A DNA stretch of 42,098 nucleotides, taken from assembly GCA_013001905.1 (NCBI GenBank), contig JABDLC010000080.1:1-42098 (forward strand), in the 5' to 3' direction. Below, piece after piece: positions 32,644 to 41,820 of this stretch (positions are counted from its first letter, which is position 1; every line of letters begins with the position of its first letter). The notes below the pieces were generated by a model, which saw only the letters and a program-made list of their open reading frames with translations, had not been told where the DNA came from and ran no database searches. The translations under genes were made by a program, and so were the position numbers. The DNA comes from Gammaproteobacteria bacterium. GTDB lineage: Bacteria > Pseudomonadota > Gammaproteobacteria > Steroidobacterales > GCA-2729495.

Positions 32644-33597
32644 TCAGCTATGCCGCGGGCTGATGCTCAGGTAGTGCATGCGCTTCAATTCCTGCCGGCC
32701 TCGGGTCACGGTGTCGAGTATCAATCCGCAGGCGAGAAACAGAAATGCCAGCAGCATCATGCCGGTCACCAACACCGCGGTGGGCATGCGCGGCACCAGG
32801 CCGATTTCGAGGTATGTCAGGACCAGCGGAATCGACAGAACAATCGCAGACACGGCGAACAGACCGAACAACGCCAGAAAAAACTGCAGCGGGCGCTCTT
32901 CCTTAATCAGCATCGCAATCGTTTTGAGAATTCGAAAGCCATCGGAGAAGGTGCTGAGTTTACTTTCTGAGCCTTCCGGCCGCGCGCCGTAACGGGTGTC
33001 CATTTCGGCGACCGGCATGCGCAATTCCAGCGCGTGCACTGTCAGTTCAGTTTCGATTTCGAAGCCACTGGACAGACTGGGAAACGATTTAACGTAGCGG
33101 CGCGAAAACACCTTGAGCCCTGACAGCATATCGTCAAAGCGCTTGCCGAATATCATCGCTACCAGCGACGTCAACAGCGTGTTGCCGAACTGATGTCCGG
33201 GTCTGTACGCCTCCGTTTCCTCATGAATGCGCCGGCCATTGACGAGATCGAGTGAATCATCCAGTAGCTTGCGGATCATTGCCGGTGCCGACTGCGCATC
33301 GTATGTATTATCCCCGTCGGTCATCACGAACACATCCGCATCGATGTCGGCAAACATACGACGAACGACATTGCCTTTGCCCTGTAGCGGTTCATTGCGC
33401 ACGACCGCGCCGGCATCCCGGGCGACTTCAGCAGTCCGGTCGCTGGAATTGTTGTCGTAGACGTAAATCGTCGCTGCAGGCAGTGCCGCTTTGAAGTCGC
33501 GCACGACATCACCTATGGCCGCTTCTTCGTTGTAGCAGGGGACAAGGACGGCAATCTCAAGATCGGCGGGCAGGGCGAAGCTGTTCATGATGGACAC
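32644..33597 (-). CDS. GT2 glycosyltransferase, GtrB/DPM1-like
   Basis: A 317-residue family 2 glycosyltransferase that probably loads a sugar onto undecaprenyl phosphate. The GT-A domain shows VLVPCYNEEAAIGDVV, DNNSSDRTAEVA, the metal-binding MTDGDNTYD and MLSGLKVFSRRYVKSFP. Two C-terminal helices (about 232-258 and 270-295) anchor it in the inner membrane, as in GtrB and bacterial dolichol-phosphate mannose synthases. It starts eight bases after the bioA stop, so it is probably transcribed with the biotin operon. An alternative start is three codons downstream. Confidence 0.9.
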   Translation of the reverse strand: MSIMNSFALPADLEIAVLVPCYNEEAAIGDVVRDFKAALPAATIYVYDNNSSDRTAEVARDAGAVVRNEPLQGKGNVVRRMFADIDADVFVMTDGDNTYDAQSAPAMIRKLLDDSLDLVNGRRIHEETEAYRPGHQFGNTLLTSLVAMIFGKRFDDMLSGLKVFSRRYVKSFPSLSSGFEIETELTVHALELRMPVAEMDTRYGARPEGSESKLSTFSDGFRILKTIAMLIKEERPLQFFLALFGLFAVSAIVLSIPLVLTYLEIGLVPRMPTAVLVTGMMLLAFLFLACGLILDTVTRGRQELKRMHYLSISPRHS

Positions 33598-33605
33598 GAT
33601 ATTTA

Positions 33606-34865
33606 TTAGTCGAGTGCAAGTCTAATCGACCGCGTCAACGCGTGCAGATCATCCGGCGGAATTATGTAGGGTGGCATCAGATAGATAAGCTTGCCGAACG
33701 GCCGGATCCATACGCCGGCGCCCACAAAGGCCTCTTGAACAGCGGCGACATCCGGCGCCTCGTGCGTCTCAACGACGCCAATAGCGCCGAGCACCCGCAC
33801 ATCCGCGACGGCTTTGTGCTCGCGGTATGGCTCGAGTTCATTCACCAGTTGCTGCTCAATCGCCGTCACGCGCTGGTGCCAGCCCTGTGTCAGCAACAAA
33901 TCGATGCTTGCGTTAGCCACTGCGCAGGCCAGCGGGTTTGCCATAAAGGTGGGGCCATGCATCAGCACGCCGTCATTAGCCGAAATCCCGTCACGCACCT
34001 TTTTGTTGGTAAGCGTGGCCGCGAGACTCATATAACCGCCCGTCAGCGCTTTACCGACGCACATGATGTCGGGTGCAGTGCCCGCGTGTTCGCTGGCGAA
34101 CAGCTTACCGGTGCGGCCGAAGCCGGTGGCGATCTCATCGCAGATGAGCAGCACATCATGTTCGTGACATAGCTGCGCCGCCTGCCGCAAATAATCGGCT
34201 GAGTAGAACCACATGCCGCCGGCGCCCTGCACTATGGGCTCCAGTATCAGCGCCGCAATTTGGTCGCTCTGCTGTTCGAGTATCTCCCGCAGCTCCGCAA
34301 TATCATCAGCGTTGCAGGGGTCGCCGAAACGACTCTCAGGGCGGGGGGCGAACAATTGTTCCTGCAGCACACCCCTGAACAGTGTATGCATACCGTTGAC
34401 CGGGTCACACACTGACATCGCACCGAACGTGTCACCGTGATAACCGCCGCGAATGGTCAGCATGCGGCGCTTCTCCGGTCGCCCGAGGTTGTGCCAGTAC
34501 TGCACCGCCATCTTCAGCGCCACTTCGACGCTCACCGAGCCGGAGTCGCTGAAGAAAACGTAGTCGAGTCCGGGTGGTGTTATGGCGGTCAGCTGCTGTG
34601 CCAGCGCGGTGGCCGGCGCATGATTAAGGCCGCCGAACATGACATGCGCCATGCGCTCCAGCTGTCCTGCCGCGGCTGCATTGAGCTGCGGGTGATTGTA
34701 GCCATGGATCGCACACCACCATGACGACATCCCGTCGATCAGTTCCCGGTCATCTTTCAGACGCAGGCGCACGCCATCGGCTGACGTTACCGTGTAAGTC
34801 GGCAACGGCTCGGTCATCGAAGTGTACGGGTGCCAGATATGCTCGCGATCGAATTCGTTCGTCAC
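33606..34865 (-). CDS. bioA: Adenosylmethionine-8-amino-7-oxononanoate aminotransferase
   Basis: BioA, 419 residues, transfers an amino group from SAM to KAPA to give DAPA in biotin synthesis; PLP-dependent fold type I. The N-terminal [12 protein letters not shown] is the BioA hallmark; [24 protein letters not shown] and the PLP lysine in [15 protein letters not shown] are intact. The start overlaps the bioD stop by four bases, showing coupled translation. Confidence 0.95.
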   Translation of the reverse strand: MTNEFDREHIWHPYTSMTEPLPTYTVTSADGVRLRLKDDRELIDGMSSWWCAIHGYNHPQLNAAAAGQLERMAHVMFGGLNHAPATALAQQLTAITPPGLDYVFFSDSGSVSVEVALKMAVQYWHNLGRPEKRRMLTIRGGYHGDTFGAMSVCDPVNGMHTLFRGVLQEQLFAPRPESRFGDPCNADDIAELREILEQQSDQIAALILEPIVQGAGGMWFYSADYLRQAAQLCHEHDVLLICDEIATGFGRTGKLFASEHAGTAPDIMCVGKALTGGYMSLAATLTNKKVRDGISANDGVLMHGPTFMANPLACAVANASIDLLLTQGWHQRVTAIEQQLVNELEPYREHKAVADVRVLGAIGVVETHEAPDVAAVQEAFVGAGVWIRPFGKLIYLMPPYIIPPDDLHALTRSIRLALD

Positions 34866-35548
34866 AACGACTGTACCAACGGGCCGACGGACAAATGAGG
34901 CGCTGCGAACACCGGGGCGGGGTTGTCCAGCGCGGGGACTGTGCCCAACAGCGGCGCTTTGATACGCGCTTCGAGCGCGGCCACATTCGCGTCGGCGACG
35001 GCCATATCGGCATCAATATGATTGGCTACCCAGCCCGCCAGTTTGAGCCCGGCGGCAGCAACGGCGGCGACCGTCAGCAGTGAATGGTTGATGCAGCCGA
35101 GGCGCATCCCGACGACCAAGATGACCGGTGCGCCGATTCCGGTGGCGATATCGGCCATGCTCTCGTGATCATTCAGCGGCACCTGCCAGCCGCCTGCACC
35201 CTCAATGATGCAGAACTCAGCCCGTCGAACCTGTTCACGGCAATGGTCGGCCAGCGGCCGCGCCGCAAGCGTGACCGTTTCGCGCTCAGCAGCAATGTGC
35301 GGCGCCATCGGTTCACGCAATGCCACGGGATTGACGTCCGTGTAGCTGACGTCAATCGACGAATGCTGCATCAGTTCCCAGGCGTCTTCATTTACTAATT
35401 GTTCATCGCGCAGATAGCATCCGGCGGCAACGGGCTTCAGGCCGAGCGTCGACAGCCCTTCATCGTGAGCGAGCTTCAGCAGCGCGTTGGCGATCAGCGT
35501 TTTGCCGACGCCGGTGTCAGTACCTGTTACGAAATAGCTGTGCTTCAT
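34862..35548 (-). CDS. bioD: Dethiobiotin synthetase
   Basis: BioD, 228 residues, closes the ureido ring of DAPA using CO2 and ATP. The P-loop is GTDTGVGKT (residues 8-16), followed by [10 protein letters not shown] and [10 protein letters not shown]. Four-base overlaps at both ends with bioF and bioA make one translational unit bioF-bioD-bioA. Confidence 0.95.
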   Translation of the reverse strand: MKHSYFVTGTDTGVGKTLIANALLKLAHDEGLSTLGLKPVAAGCYLRDEQLVNEDAWELMQHSSIDVSYTDVNPVALREPMAPHIAAERETVTLAARPLADHCREQVRRAEFCIIEGAGGWQVPLNDHESMADIATGIGAPVILVVGMRLGCINHSLLTVAAVAAAGLKLAGWVANHIDADMAVADANVAALEARIKAPLLGTVPALDNPAPVFAAPHLSVGPLVQSL

Positions 35549-36729
35549 GCGGACGCCCGGTTTCCATCGCTGGTCACAACCTGACCCAGGGCATCCAGCA
35601 GCGTATCGACATCATCATCGGTATGCGCTGCGGTCAGCGTGATGCGCAATCGCGATGTGCCCGCCGGAACAGTCGGCGGTCGGATCGCCGTAATCAGCAG
35701 GCCACGATCTTCCAGCGCGGCGCTGGCCGCCAACGCGCTCTGCTCATCACCCAGCAACACCGGCTGTATCGGTGTGTGCGAGTCAGCTAAATCGATACCC
35801 AGTTGCGATGCGCCGGCACGAAACCGCGCAATGAGCGACTGCAAACGATCACGGCGCCAGTGTTCGTTTTGCGCCAGCTCCAGACTCGTCAGTGTTGCCG
35901 CAGCAATCGCTGTCGGTATAGCGGTGCTGTAGATGTACGTGCGCGCATGTTGGATTAATGTTTCGATCAGCTCTTCGCTGCCGGCAACAAAGCCGCCCTG
36001 CGTGCCGAATGCTTTGCCCAGCGTGCCGATCAATACGGGTACGTCGGCAGTGGTGAACTCGGGCGCACTGGCGAGCCCGCGTCCGTCAGGCCCGCTCACA
36101 CCCAGGCTGTGCGCTTCGTCGAGCATCAGCCAGGCATCGTGTCGTTGCGTGACCGCAGAGGTCGCGGCGACGTCACAGACGGTGCCGTCCATACTGAATG
36201 TGCCGTCACTGACCACCAGTTTGCGACCGTTGCCGGCAGCGCTCAGGCAGGACTCGAGATCTCCGACGTCACGATGCCGGTAGCGTTTAAAGCGGGCGCC
36301 GCTGAGCAATCCGCCGTCGAGCAGCGAGGCGTGGTTAAGTTTGTCCTGCAAGACGAAGTCGCCGCGACCGGTCAGCGCGTTAATCGTGCCGACGTTGGCG
36401 GCATAGCCACTGGAGAACAGGAGTGCTTTCGGACGCCCGGTGAATTCCGCCAGCGCTTCTTCAAGTTGCTGGTGAATACGCGTGTGTCCGCACACCAGAT
36501 GCGAGGCACCCGCACCCGCACCCCAGTCGCGGGCGGCAGCGGCGAGCGCCGCGCCGACCCGTTCGTCACCGGCGAGGCCCAGGTAATCATTGCTGCAGAA
36601 ATTCAGCAGCGGTCGTCCGTCAACGATGATTTCGCGACCCATAGCGGACTCAACAGTGCGCCGCCGCCGATACAAACCGTCAGCGTCCCGTTGCCGCAAT
36701 TGCGCGGATATATCACTAAAGCTGTTCAC
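35545..36729 (-). CDS. bioF: 8-amino-7-oxononanoate synthase
   Basis: BioF, 394 residues, condenses pimeloyl-ACP or pimeloyl-CoA with alanine to KAPA; PLP-dependent alpha-oxoamine synthase. Seen: NFCSNDYLGLA, FSSGYAANVGTINAL, DEAHSLGVSGPDGRG and the PLP lysine in GTLGKAFGTQGGF. The first codon is GTG; the N-terminus QLRQRDADGLYRRRRTVES aligns with other BioF proteins. First gene of the operon; bioB, bioC and bioH are not in the window. A -10 box ends 11 bases upstream, so the mRNA may be almost leaderless. Confidence 0.95.
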   Translation of the reverse strand: MNSFSDISAQLRQRDADGLYRRRRTVESAMGREIIVDGRPLLNFCSNDYLGLAGDERVGAALAAAARDWGAGAGASHLVCGHTRIHQQLEEALAEFTGRPKALLFSSGYAANVGTINALTGRGDFVLQDKLNHASLLDGGLLSGARFKRYRHRDVGDLESCLSAAGNGRKLVVSDGTFSMDGTVCDVAATSAVTQRHDAWLMLDEAHSLGVSGPDGRGLASAPEFTTADVPVLIGTLGKAFGTQGGFVAGSEELIETLIQHARTYIYSTAIPTAIAAATLTSLELAQNEHWRRDRLQSLIARFRAGASQLGIDLADSHTPIQPVLLGDEQSALAASAALEDRGLLITAIRPPTVPAGTSRLRITLTAAHTDDDVDTLLDALGQVVTSDGNRASA

Positions 36730-36739
36730 AAGGGCGCAA

Positions 36740-36745
36740 ATTATA
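36740..36745 (-). promoter_or_regulatory. Consensus -10 box for the bio operon
   Basis: TATAAT on the minus strand, a perfect -10 hexamer, lies 10 bases upstream of the bioF GTG. No -35 near TTGACA was found at 15-18 bases spacing, and no BirA-type operator (TTGTAAACC with its inverted copy) is visible between bioF and 36873. Confidence 0.5.
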
Positions 36746-36872
36746 AGTCATTGGCGGCAGGTGACTGCTGCTCTGTCCGATAAACGGTCAGAAAGTGCGT
36801 GCATTCGTCCGTCAATTCCCTTGCCGGGGCCGGTAACGCAAAATAGCTCTCCGCGAAAACACAGGGGGCAAC

Positions 36873-37946
36873 ATGTCTGAGAACAACCGTACCGTGCCGC
36901 TGTATACGGCAGGCGCCATGCAGATGTCCTGCCAGGCCGTCAACGGCTGCAAGACCAAAGAAGAAGCGATTGAGGTACGGAAGCAGACGCTGGCGAAGAT
37001 TCGCAGCTACGTATCCGTCAACAAGATGTTCGTGCAGTTTTACAACGGCAGCAATGTCGGCGTGATGGTCTTGCCCGAGTACATCCTCAGCGGGTTCCTG
37101 CTGGGTGAGTCGCATGAGGAATGGCACCACAAGGCTTGTATTGAATATGACGGTTTCGAATACGAGGAGCTCGGCAAGATCGCACAGGACAACGATCTGT
37201 ATCTCGCCGGTAATGTATACGAGATTGACCCGAATTTTCCGGAACTTTATTTTCAGACCTGCTTCATCATCGCGCCGAACGGCAACGTGGAGTTGCGCTA
37301 CCGACGCCTGACATCATCGTTCGAGATGACGCCGCATGACGTGCTCGATAAGTATCTTGACGTGTACGGTGTCGAGGGGCTGTTTCCTGTCCTCGATACG
37401 CCTTACGGGCGGCTCGGTTGTATCGCGTCCGAAGAAATCATGTGGCCCGAACTGGTGCGTGCGATGTGCCTGCGTGGCACGGAAGTGTTGTTGCAGCCGA
37501 CGAGTGAGCCGGGCAGTGACAAAGACACCGACAGGCAAATCGCCCGCCGCGCCAGAGCCATTGAGAATCACATCTATATCGTTGCGGCCAATACGGCGAC
37601 AATCGACGGTATTCCTATCCCTGCGTACACATGCAGTGGTCAGTCCTGCGTGATGGACTACAAGGGCGACATCATGGCTGAAGCGGCGATGGGCGGCGAA
37701 AGCATGTTTGCGCACGCAATTATCGATATCGACTTTTTGCGTGCGCGGCGGCGTCAGGGCGGGATGTTCAATCACTTCTCCCGTCAGCTGACCGATGTCT
37801 ACGCGATGATGTATGCGCAAAATCCGATTCGCACCGGCAATACATTGTTGAAAGACGGGGAGATTCAGCCCCATCCTGACAAAGACTGGTTCCGCGCCCG
37901 GCAGAACGATTTGCTTGAGCGGCTGACGAAAAACGGGGTCATCTGA
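36873..37946 (+). CDS. Nitrilase-superfamily protein lacking catalytic Lys and Cys
   Basis: A 357-residue carbon-nitrogen hydrolase fold. The catalytic Glu is present (E69 in VLPEYILSG), but the lysine position reads Arg (R145 in LRYRRL, usually YRK) and the cysteine nucleophile position reads Ser (S186 in LGCIASEEIMWPEL, where active enzymes have C-[YW]-[DE]). The genomic codons are CGC or CGA for Arg and TCC for Ser, so these are not translation errors. It may be a non-hydrolytic or altered family member. AGGGGG precedes the ATG. The molybdopterin oxidoreductase gene follows 91 bases downstream on the same strand, so a joint function is possible but unproven. Confidence 0.85.
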   Translation: MSENNRTVPLYTAGAMQMSCQAVNGCKTKEEAIEVRKQTLAKIRSYVSVNKMFVQFYNGSNVGVMVLPEYILSGFLLGESHEEWHHKACIEYDGFEYEELGKIAQDNDLYLAGNVYEIDPNFPELYFQTCFIIAPNGNVELRYRRLTSSFEMTPHDVLDKYLDVYGVEGLFPVLDTPYGRLGCIASEEIMWPELVRAMCLRGTEVLLQPTSEPGSDKDTDRQIARRARAIENHIYIVAANTATIDGIPIPAYTCSGQSCVMDYKGDIMAEAAMGGESMFAHAIIDIDFLRARRRQGGMFNHFSRQLTDVYAMMYAQNPIRTGNTLLKDGEIQPHPDKDWFRARQNDLLERLTKNGVI

Positions 37947-38037
37947 GCCGCGGAAAACCCGCAAAAACAGGTAGACTAGAGAAAAATCGCGGCTTGGCAG
38001 ACGACGCCGCAATAATCTCAGCAAGGAGCCCGCACGC

Positions 38038-40785
38038 ATGACTCTGACCACGACTCGGCGCAACTTTCTTGGCGGAAGTAGCGGTCTGGCCCTGTCTCTC
38101 AAGTTTGGCGCCGTCGGCGCGGCGGGCCACGAGAATGTCTACCGGCGCTGGGAAGACATCATGCGCAACAAGTGGACCTGGGATCGGGTCGTGCGCGGTA
38201 GTCGCGGTCTGAACTGCACAGGTCACTGCGCCTTCAACATCTTCGTCAAGAACGGCATCGTCTGGCGTGAAGAACAGCAGGGCGAATACGGCCATCAGGG
38301 TGACGACACGCCGGATTTCGGGCCGCGCGGCTGCCAGAAAGGGCTGCGTCAGCACAAATATATGTATGGCAAGCAGCGTGTGCTGTACCCGATGCGTCGC
38401 ATTGGTGAGCGCGGCGAAGGCAAGTGGGAGCGGATCAGCTGGGATGATGCGCTGACGCAGGTTGCCGACAAATTCATTGATATCGCGGTGGAAGACGGCC
38501 CAGAGTCGATCACCTATGCCATGGGTACCGCGATGATCCTGAAACGAGCCGGGTTTGCCGGTCTGTTTCGCTTTTCCAATATTCTGGGCAACGTGATTCC
38601 GGAGACGTTTGCCGGTGTCGGCGATCTGCCGGTCGGCGCCAACATGACGCTGGGCTTTCCGTTGCCGGGCGACAGCATGCCTGCGGTCTTCAAATCAAAG
38701 ACCTGCCTGATCTGGGCCTGCAACCCCGCGGCTACGCGTATTCCCGACGCGCACTTTTTCTGGGAAGCGCGCTACAACGGTACCGAGGTTATTTGTATCT
38801 CGCCGGAGTTCAGCCCGACAGCCGTGCGCTCGTCGAAATGGGTGAATCCCAAACCCGGCAGCGACGCGGCGCTGGCGCTCGGCATGGTGCACGTGATGAT
38901 TCGCGACAATCTCATCGACTGGGATTACGTGAAAGAACAAACCGACATGCCTTTCCTCGTGCGTGCGAGCGATCAGAAGTTTTTGCGTGAGTCTGATTTT
39001 GTCGAAGGCGGTCGCGACGACGGATTCTATTTTTGGGACGAGGCCTCGGGTCAGCCGCAGGCGGCACCCGGAACCGGTTTTTCGAACCCCTTTGCGCCGC
39101 CGGATCCGAATAAGAAGCCTGAATCATTGGTTCTCGGTGACTTGCAGCCGGCCGTCGAAGGTTCGTGGACAGTAGAGACTGCGGACGGGCCGACTGAAGT
39201 CACTACTGTATTTGAGTTTCTGAAAACGGAAATGAAGAACTACACGCCCGAGCAGGTGCAAACCATCACGGGTGTCGCACCGGGCGTGATCGAACACGTG
39301 GCTACCGCATTCGCCACCAACGGGCCGGGCATGATCTTTGCCGGCTATCGCGCCAACAAATGGCTGCACGGCGATCTCGTGCTGCGTTCCTGGCTGTTGA
39401 TGTGTGCACTGACGGGTAACACCGGCCGTGAGGGCGGGGGTATGCAGACCACCCAGTTGCCGCGTGCCGAGGGTATTTTCGGCTACGTCTTTGCGGGCCT
39501 CGGGCCGCGGCTGCGGATCGCCGCCATTTCGGTCTGGGATTATGCGAACAGTGATGGTCGTGCGAATAACGAGCGGGTCTACGGTAAAGAGTTCGCCGAC
39601 CATATTGATAAGCACTATCAGGAAGCCAAACAGAAACGCTGGTTGCCGGATTATGCGGCGAAGCCATGGCGCATGGCGCTCATGGCCGGTCACAACCCGG
39701 CGAACTGGCGTGCGACGGGCGAGGCCTGGCGTGAATCGGCGTTATCGCAGGTTGAGCTCATGGTGGCGATGACGCCGGACATGAGTGCCACCGCGTTGTC
39801 CAGCGACATTGTGCTGCCGGTCGCGCATCACTATGAAGTGCAGGACATGACGATGGAAGGCCGCACACCCTACCTGCAGGTTATCGACGAAGCCGTGCCA
39901 CCGCTCGGCGAATCATTGCCGGACTGGAAAGTGCAGCGTGCGCTGATCAAGAAAATTTCCGAGCGTGCCAAAGCGCGGGGAATTACGACGATCAAAGACA
40001 ACATGTTCGGGCAGCCGATTGAGCGTGACTATGCGAACGCCTATGAAGCGTTTACGTTGAACGGCCAGATCAGCGAACCGACGGATCTCGTCGAGTTTAT
40101 GATTAGCAATCAGCCCGGCTTGCCTAACGTGACCTGGGAAGAGTTGAGCAAGAAGGGTTTTGTCAGGGTCGACGATTCCAAAGATGTGCAGTTCGGCAAA
40201 AACTCAGCGTTTAATTATGAGACGCTGGAAAGCACGCGCGAAAAGCATCCCTGGAAGACGCTGACGGGTCGCCAGCAGTTCTACATCGATCAGGAGACCT
40301 TCCTGGCCGAGGGTGAAGCACTGCCGGTGCACAAAGAGCCGCTTACTAACAAGGGCTTCGACCTGCGCCTCACGATGGGTCATGCCCGCCATGGTATTCA
40401 TAGCTGGGCGCGTGACGATTCACTGCTCGTCAGCCTGCAGCGCGGCGAGCCTGACGTCTATGTGAACCCCGACGATGCGCAGGCACGCGGTGTTGCCGAC
40501 GGCGATCTGATCCGCGTGCATAATGATTTCGGTGATTTTGTGGCGATGGCGCATGTCAGCTCCGGTATGCAGCCCAGCCAGATGTTCATGTATCACGGCT
40601 GGGATCCGACGATGTTCCGTAACCGTCGTAATTTCAGTTCAGTGATCTCCACCGGCGGCCTGATCAAACCGGTGCAAATGGTGGGCGATTACGGCCATTT
40701 GCGCTATCAGACGCCTGATTTCGTGCCCAACCAGACTTATCACGACTGTACGGTAGAATTTGAAAAGTTCACCGGCGACGCATAA
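38038..40785 (+). CDS. Molybdopterin oxidoreductase alpha subunit, type II DMSO reductase family, Tat-exported
   Basis: A 915-residue molybdenum enzyme with a Tat signal (TTRRNFLGGSSG, residues 5-16), so it acts in the periplasm. The Fe-S (FS0) region has C60-x3-C64-x34-C99 with the exact spacing of NarG, but the first ligand, His in NarG, aligns with R56. The likely molybdenum ligand is D196 in GVGDLPVG, as in the Asp-type type II family (NarG, EbdA, DdhA, SerA, ClrA, steroid C25 dehydrogenase). Soluble periplasmic members hydroxylate hydrocarbon or sterol C-H bonds, or oxidise sulfides or oxyanions; the substrate here is not decided by sequence. AAGGAG precedes the ATG; the Fe-S subunit follows after 20 bases. 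Confidence 0.9.
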   Translation: MTLTTTRRNFLGGSSGLALSLKFGAVGAAGHENVYRRWEDIMRNKWTWDRVVRGSRGLNCTGHCAFNIFVKNGIVWREEQQGEYGHQGDDTPDFGPRGCQKGLRQHKYMYGKQRVLYPMRRIGERGEGKWERISWDDALTQVADKFIDIAVEDGPESITYAMGTAMILKRAGFAGLFRFSNILGNVIPETFAGVGDLPVGANMTLGFPLPGDSMPAVFKSKTCLIWACNPAATRIPDAHFFWEARYNGTEVICISPEFSPTAVRSSKWVNPKPGSDAALALGMVHVMIRDNLIDWDYVKEQTDMPFLVRASDQKFLRESDFVEGGRDDGFYFWDEASGQPQAAPGTGFSNPFAPPDPNKKPESLVLGDLQPAVEGSWTVETADGPTEVTTVFEFLKTEMKNYTPEQVQTITGVAPGVIEHVATAFATNGPGMIFAGYRANKWLHGDLVLRSWLLMCALTGNTGREGGGMQTTQLPRAEGIFGYVFAGLGPRLRIAAISVWDYANSDGRANNERVYGKEFADHIDKHYQEAKQKRWLPDYAAKPWRMALMAGHNPANWRATGEAWRESALSQVELMVAMTPDMSATALSSDIVLPVAHHYEVQDMTMEGRTPYLQVIDEAVPPLGESLPDWKVQRALIKKISERAKARGITTIKDNMFGQPIERDYANAYEAFTLNGQISEPTDLVEFMISNQPGLPNVTWEELSKKGFVRVDDSKDVQFGKNSAFNYETLESTREKHPWKTLTGRQQFYIDQETFLAEGEALPVHKEPLTNKGFDLRLTMGHARHGIHSWARDDSLLVSLQRGEPDVYVNPDDAQARGVADGDLIRVHNDFGDFVAMAHVSSGMQPSQMFMYHGWDPTMFRNRRNFSSVISTGGLIKPVQMVGDYGHLRYQTPDFVPNQTYHDCTVEFEKFTGDA

Positions 40786-40805
40786 CACAACCAACGAGAC
40801 GCACT

Positions 40806-41807
40806 ATGCCTGCTCATCAAGTATCAATGGTCATTGACCTCAACAAGTGCATCGGCTGCCAGGCTTGCACCGCGGCGTGTAAATCGCTGTGGACAGACGA
40901 GCCCGGTCAGGAGCATATGTTGTGGAATAACGTGGAAACCAAGCCGGGCCCGGGTTATCCCCGCTACTGGGAAGAAGGCGGCGGCGGTTGGACCGAAGAC
41001 GGCACGGCTCTGAAGCCCGGCAAGTTGGCAGAGAAGGAGGATTTCGGTGAAGAAATCCCGCTGAACTTTGAAGAGGTCTACTTCAAGGGTGAGGAGCAGA
41101 TCCTCAAGCAGCAAAAACCGATGGGCAAAGGCGCCAACTGGGACGAAGATACCTCCAGCGGCGAGTACCCCAATAACTACCACTTTTATTTGCCGCGCCT
41201 GTGTAATCACTGTACTAAACCGGCCTGTCTTGAGGCCTGCCCGGTTCGCGCCATCTACAAGCGTGAAGAAGACGGCATCGTGCTCGTCGATCAGGACAAA
41301 TGTCAGGGTTTCCGCGAGTGCAACAAAGCCTGCCCCTACGACAAGGTGTACTTCAACTACACGCAGGGCAAAAGCCAGAAGTGCATTTTCTGTTTCCCGC
41401 GCATGGAGGAAGGTGTGGCACCGGCATGTGCGCGACAGTGCCCGGGGCGCTTGCGCTTCGTGGGTATGCTTGACGACGAAAATGGCCCGATCGACAAGCT
41501 TGTGAACCAGTGGAAGGTGGCGTTGCCGCTGCACCCTGAGTACGGCACCGAGCCGAATGTCTTTTATGTGCCGCCGATGCTGCCGCCCAAATTTGACGAA
41601 GATGGCAACTTCGCCGACGAGTCTGACCCGCGCGTACCAATGGAATATCTGCGCTCATTGTTCGGCCCTGAAGTTGATCAGGCGTTGATCACCATGCACG
41701 AGGAGATGGAGCGCAAGCAGCAGGGTAAGGAGTCCGAGCTCATGGATCTGCTGATCGCGCACGAGTGGAAGTCACTCTTTAATATTCCTGATGTAAAGAT
41801 CGCGTAA
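40806..41807 (+). CDS. Four-cluster Fe-S beta subunit (NarH/EbdB/DdhB-like)
   Basis: A 333-residue electron-transfer subunit carried out through the Tat pathway by its alpha partner; it has no signal of its own. Ferredoxin-type cysteine groups are C15-x2-C18-x2-C21-x3-C25, LCNHCTKPACLEACP, CQGFRECNKACPY and CIFCFPRMEEG...CARQCPG. In CQGFREC the second Cys is replaced by Phe, the position that is Trp in NarH, which marks a [3Fe-4S] cluster. So three [4Fe-4S] and one [3Fe-4S] are expected, passing electrons to a heme or cytochrome subunit. It is co-transcribed with the alpha subunit and 13 bases before the next lipoprotein gene. Confidence 0.94.
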   Translation: MPAHQVSMVIDLNKCIGCQACTAACKSLWTDEPGQEHMLWNNVETKPGPGYPRYWEEGGGGWTEDGTALKPGKLAEKEDFGEEIPLNFEEVYFKGEEQILKQQKPMGKGANWDEDTSSGEYPNNYHFYLPRLCNHCTKPACLEACPVRAIYKREEDGIVLVDQDKCQGFRECNKACPYDKVYFNYTQGKSQKCIFCFPRMEEGVAPACARQCPGRLRFVGMLDDENGPIDKLVNQWKVALPLHPEYGTEPNVFYVPPMLPPKFDEDGNFADESDPRVPMEYLRSLFGPEVDQALITMHEEMERKQQGKESELMDLLIAHEWKSLFNIPDVKIA

Positions 41808-41820
41808 TCCGGAAATCAAT

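Noticed and set aside
36730-36872. BirA operator upstream of bioF
   Set aside because: I looked for TTGTAAACC-type half-sites and their inverted copy and found none.
37314-38102. 262-residue minus-strand open frame over the nitrilase-like gene
   Set aside because: Antisense shadow; the nitrilase fold and Tat signal on the plus strand account for the same DNA.
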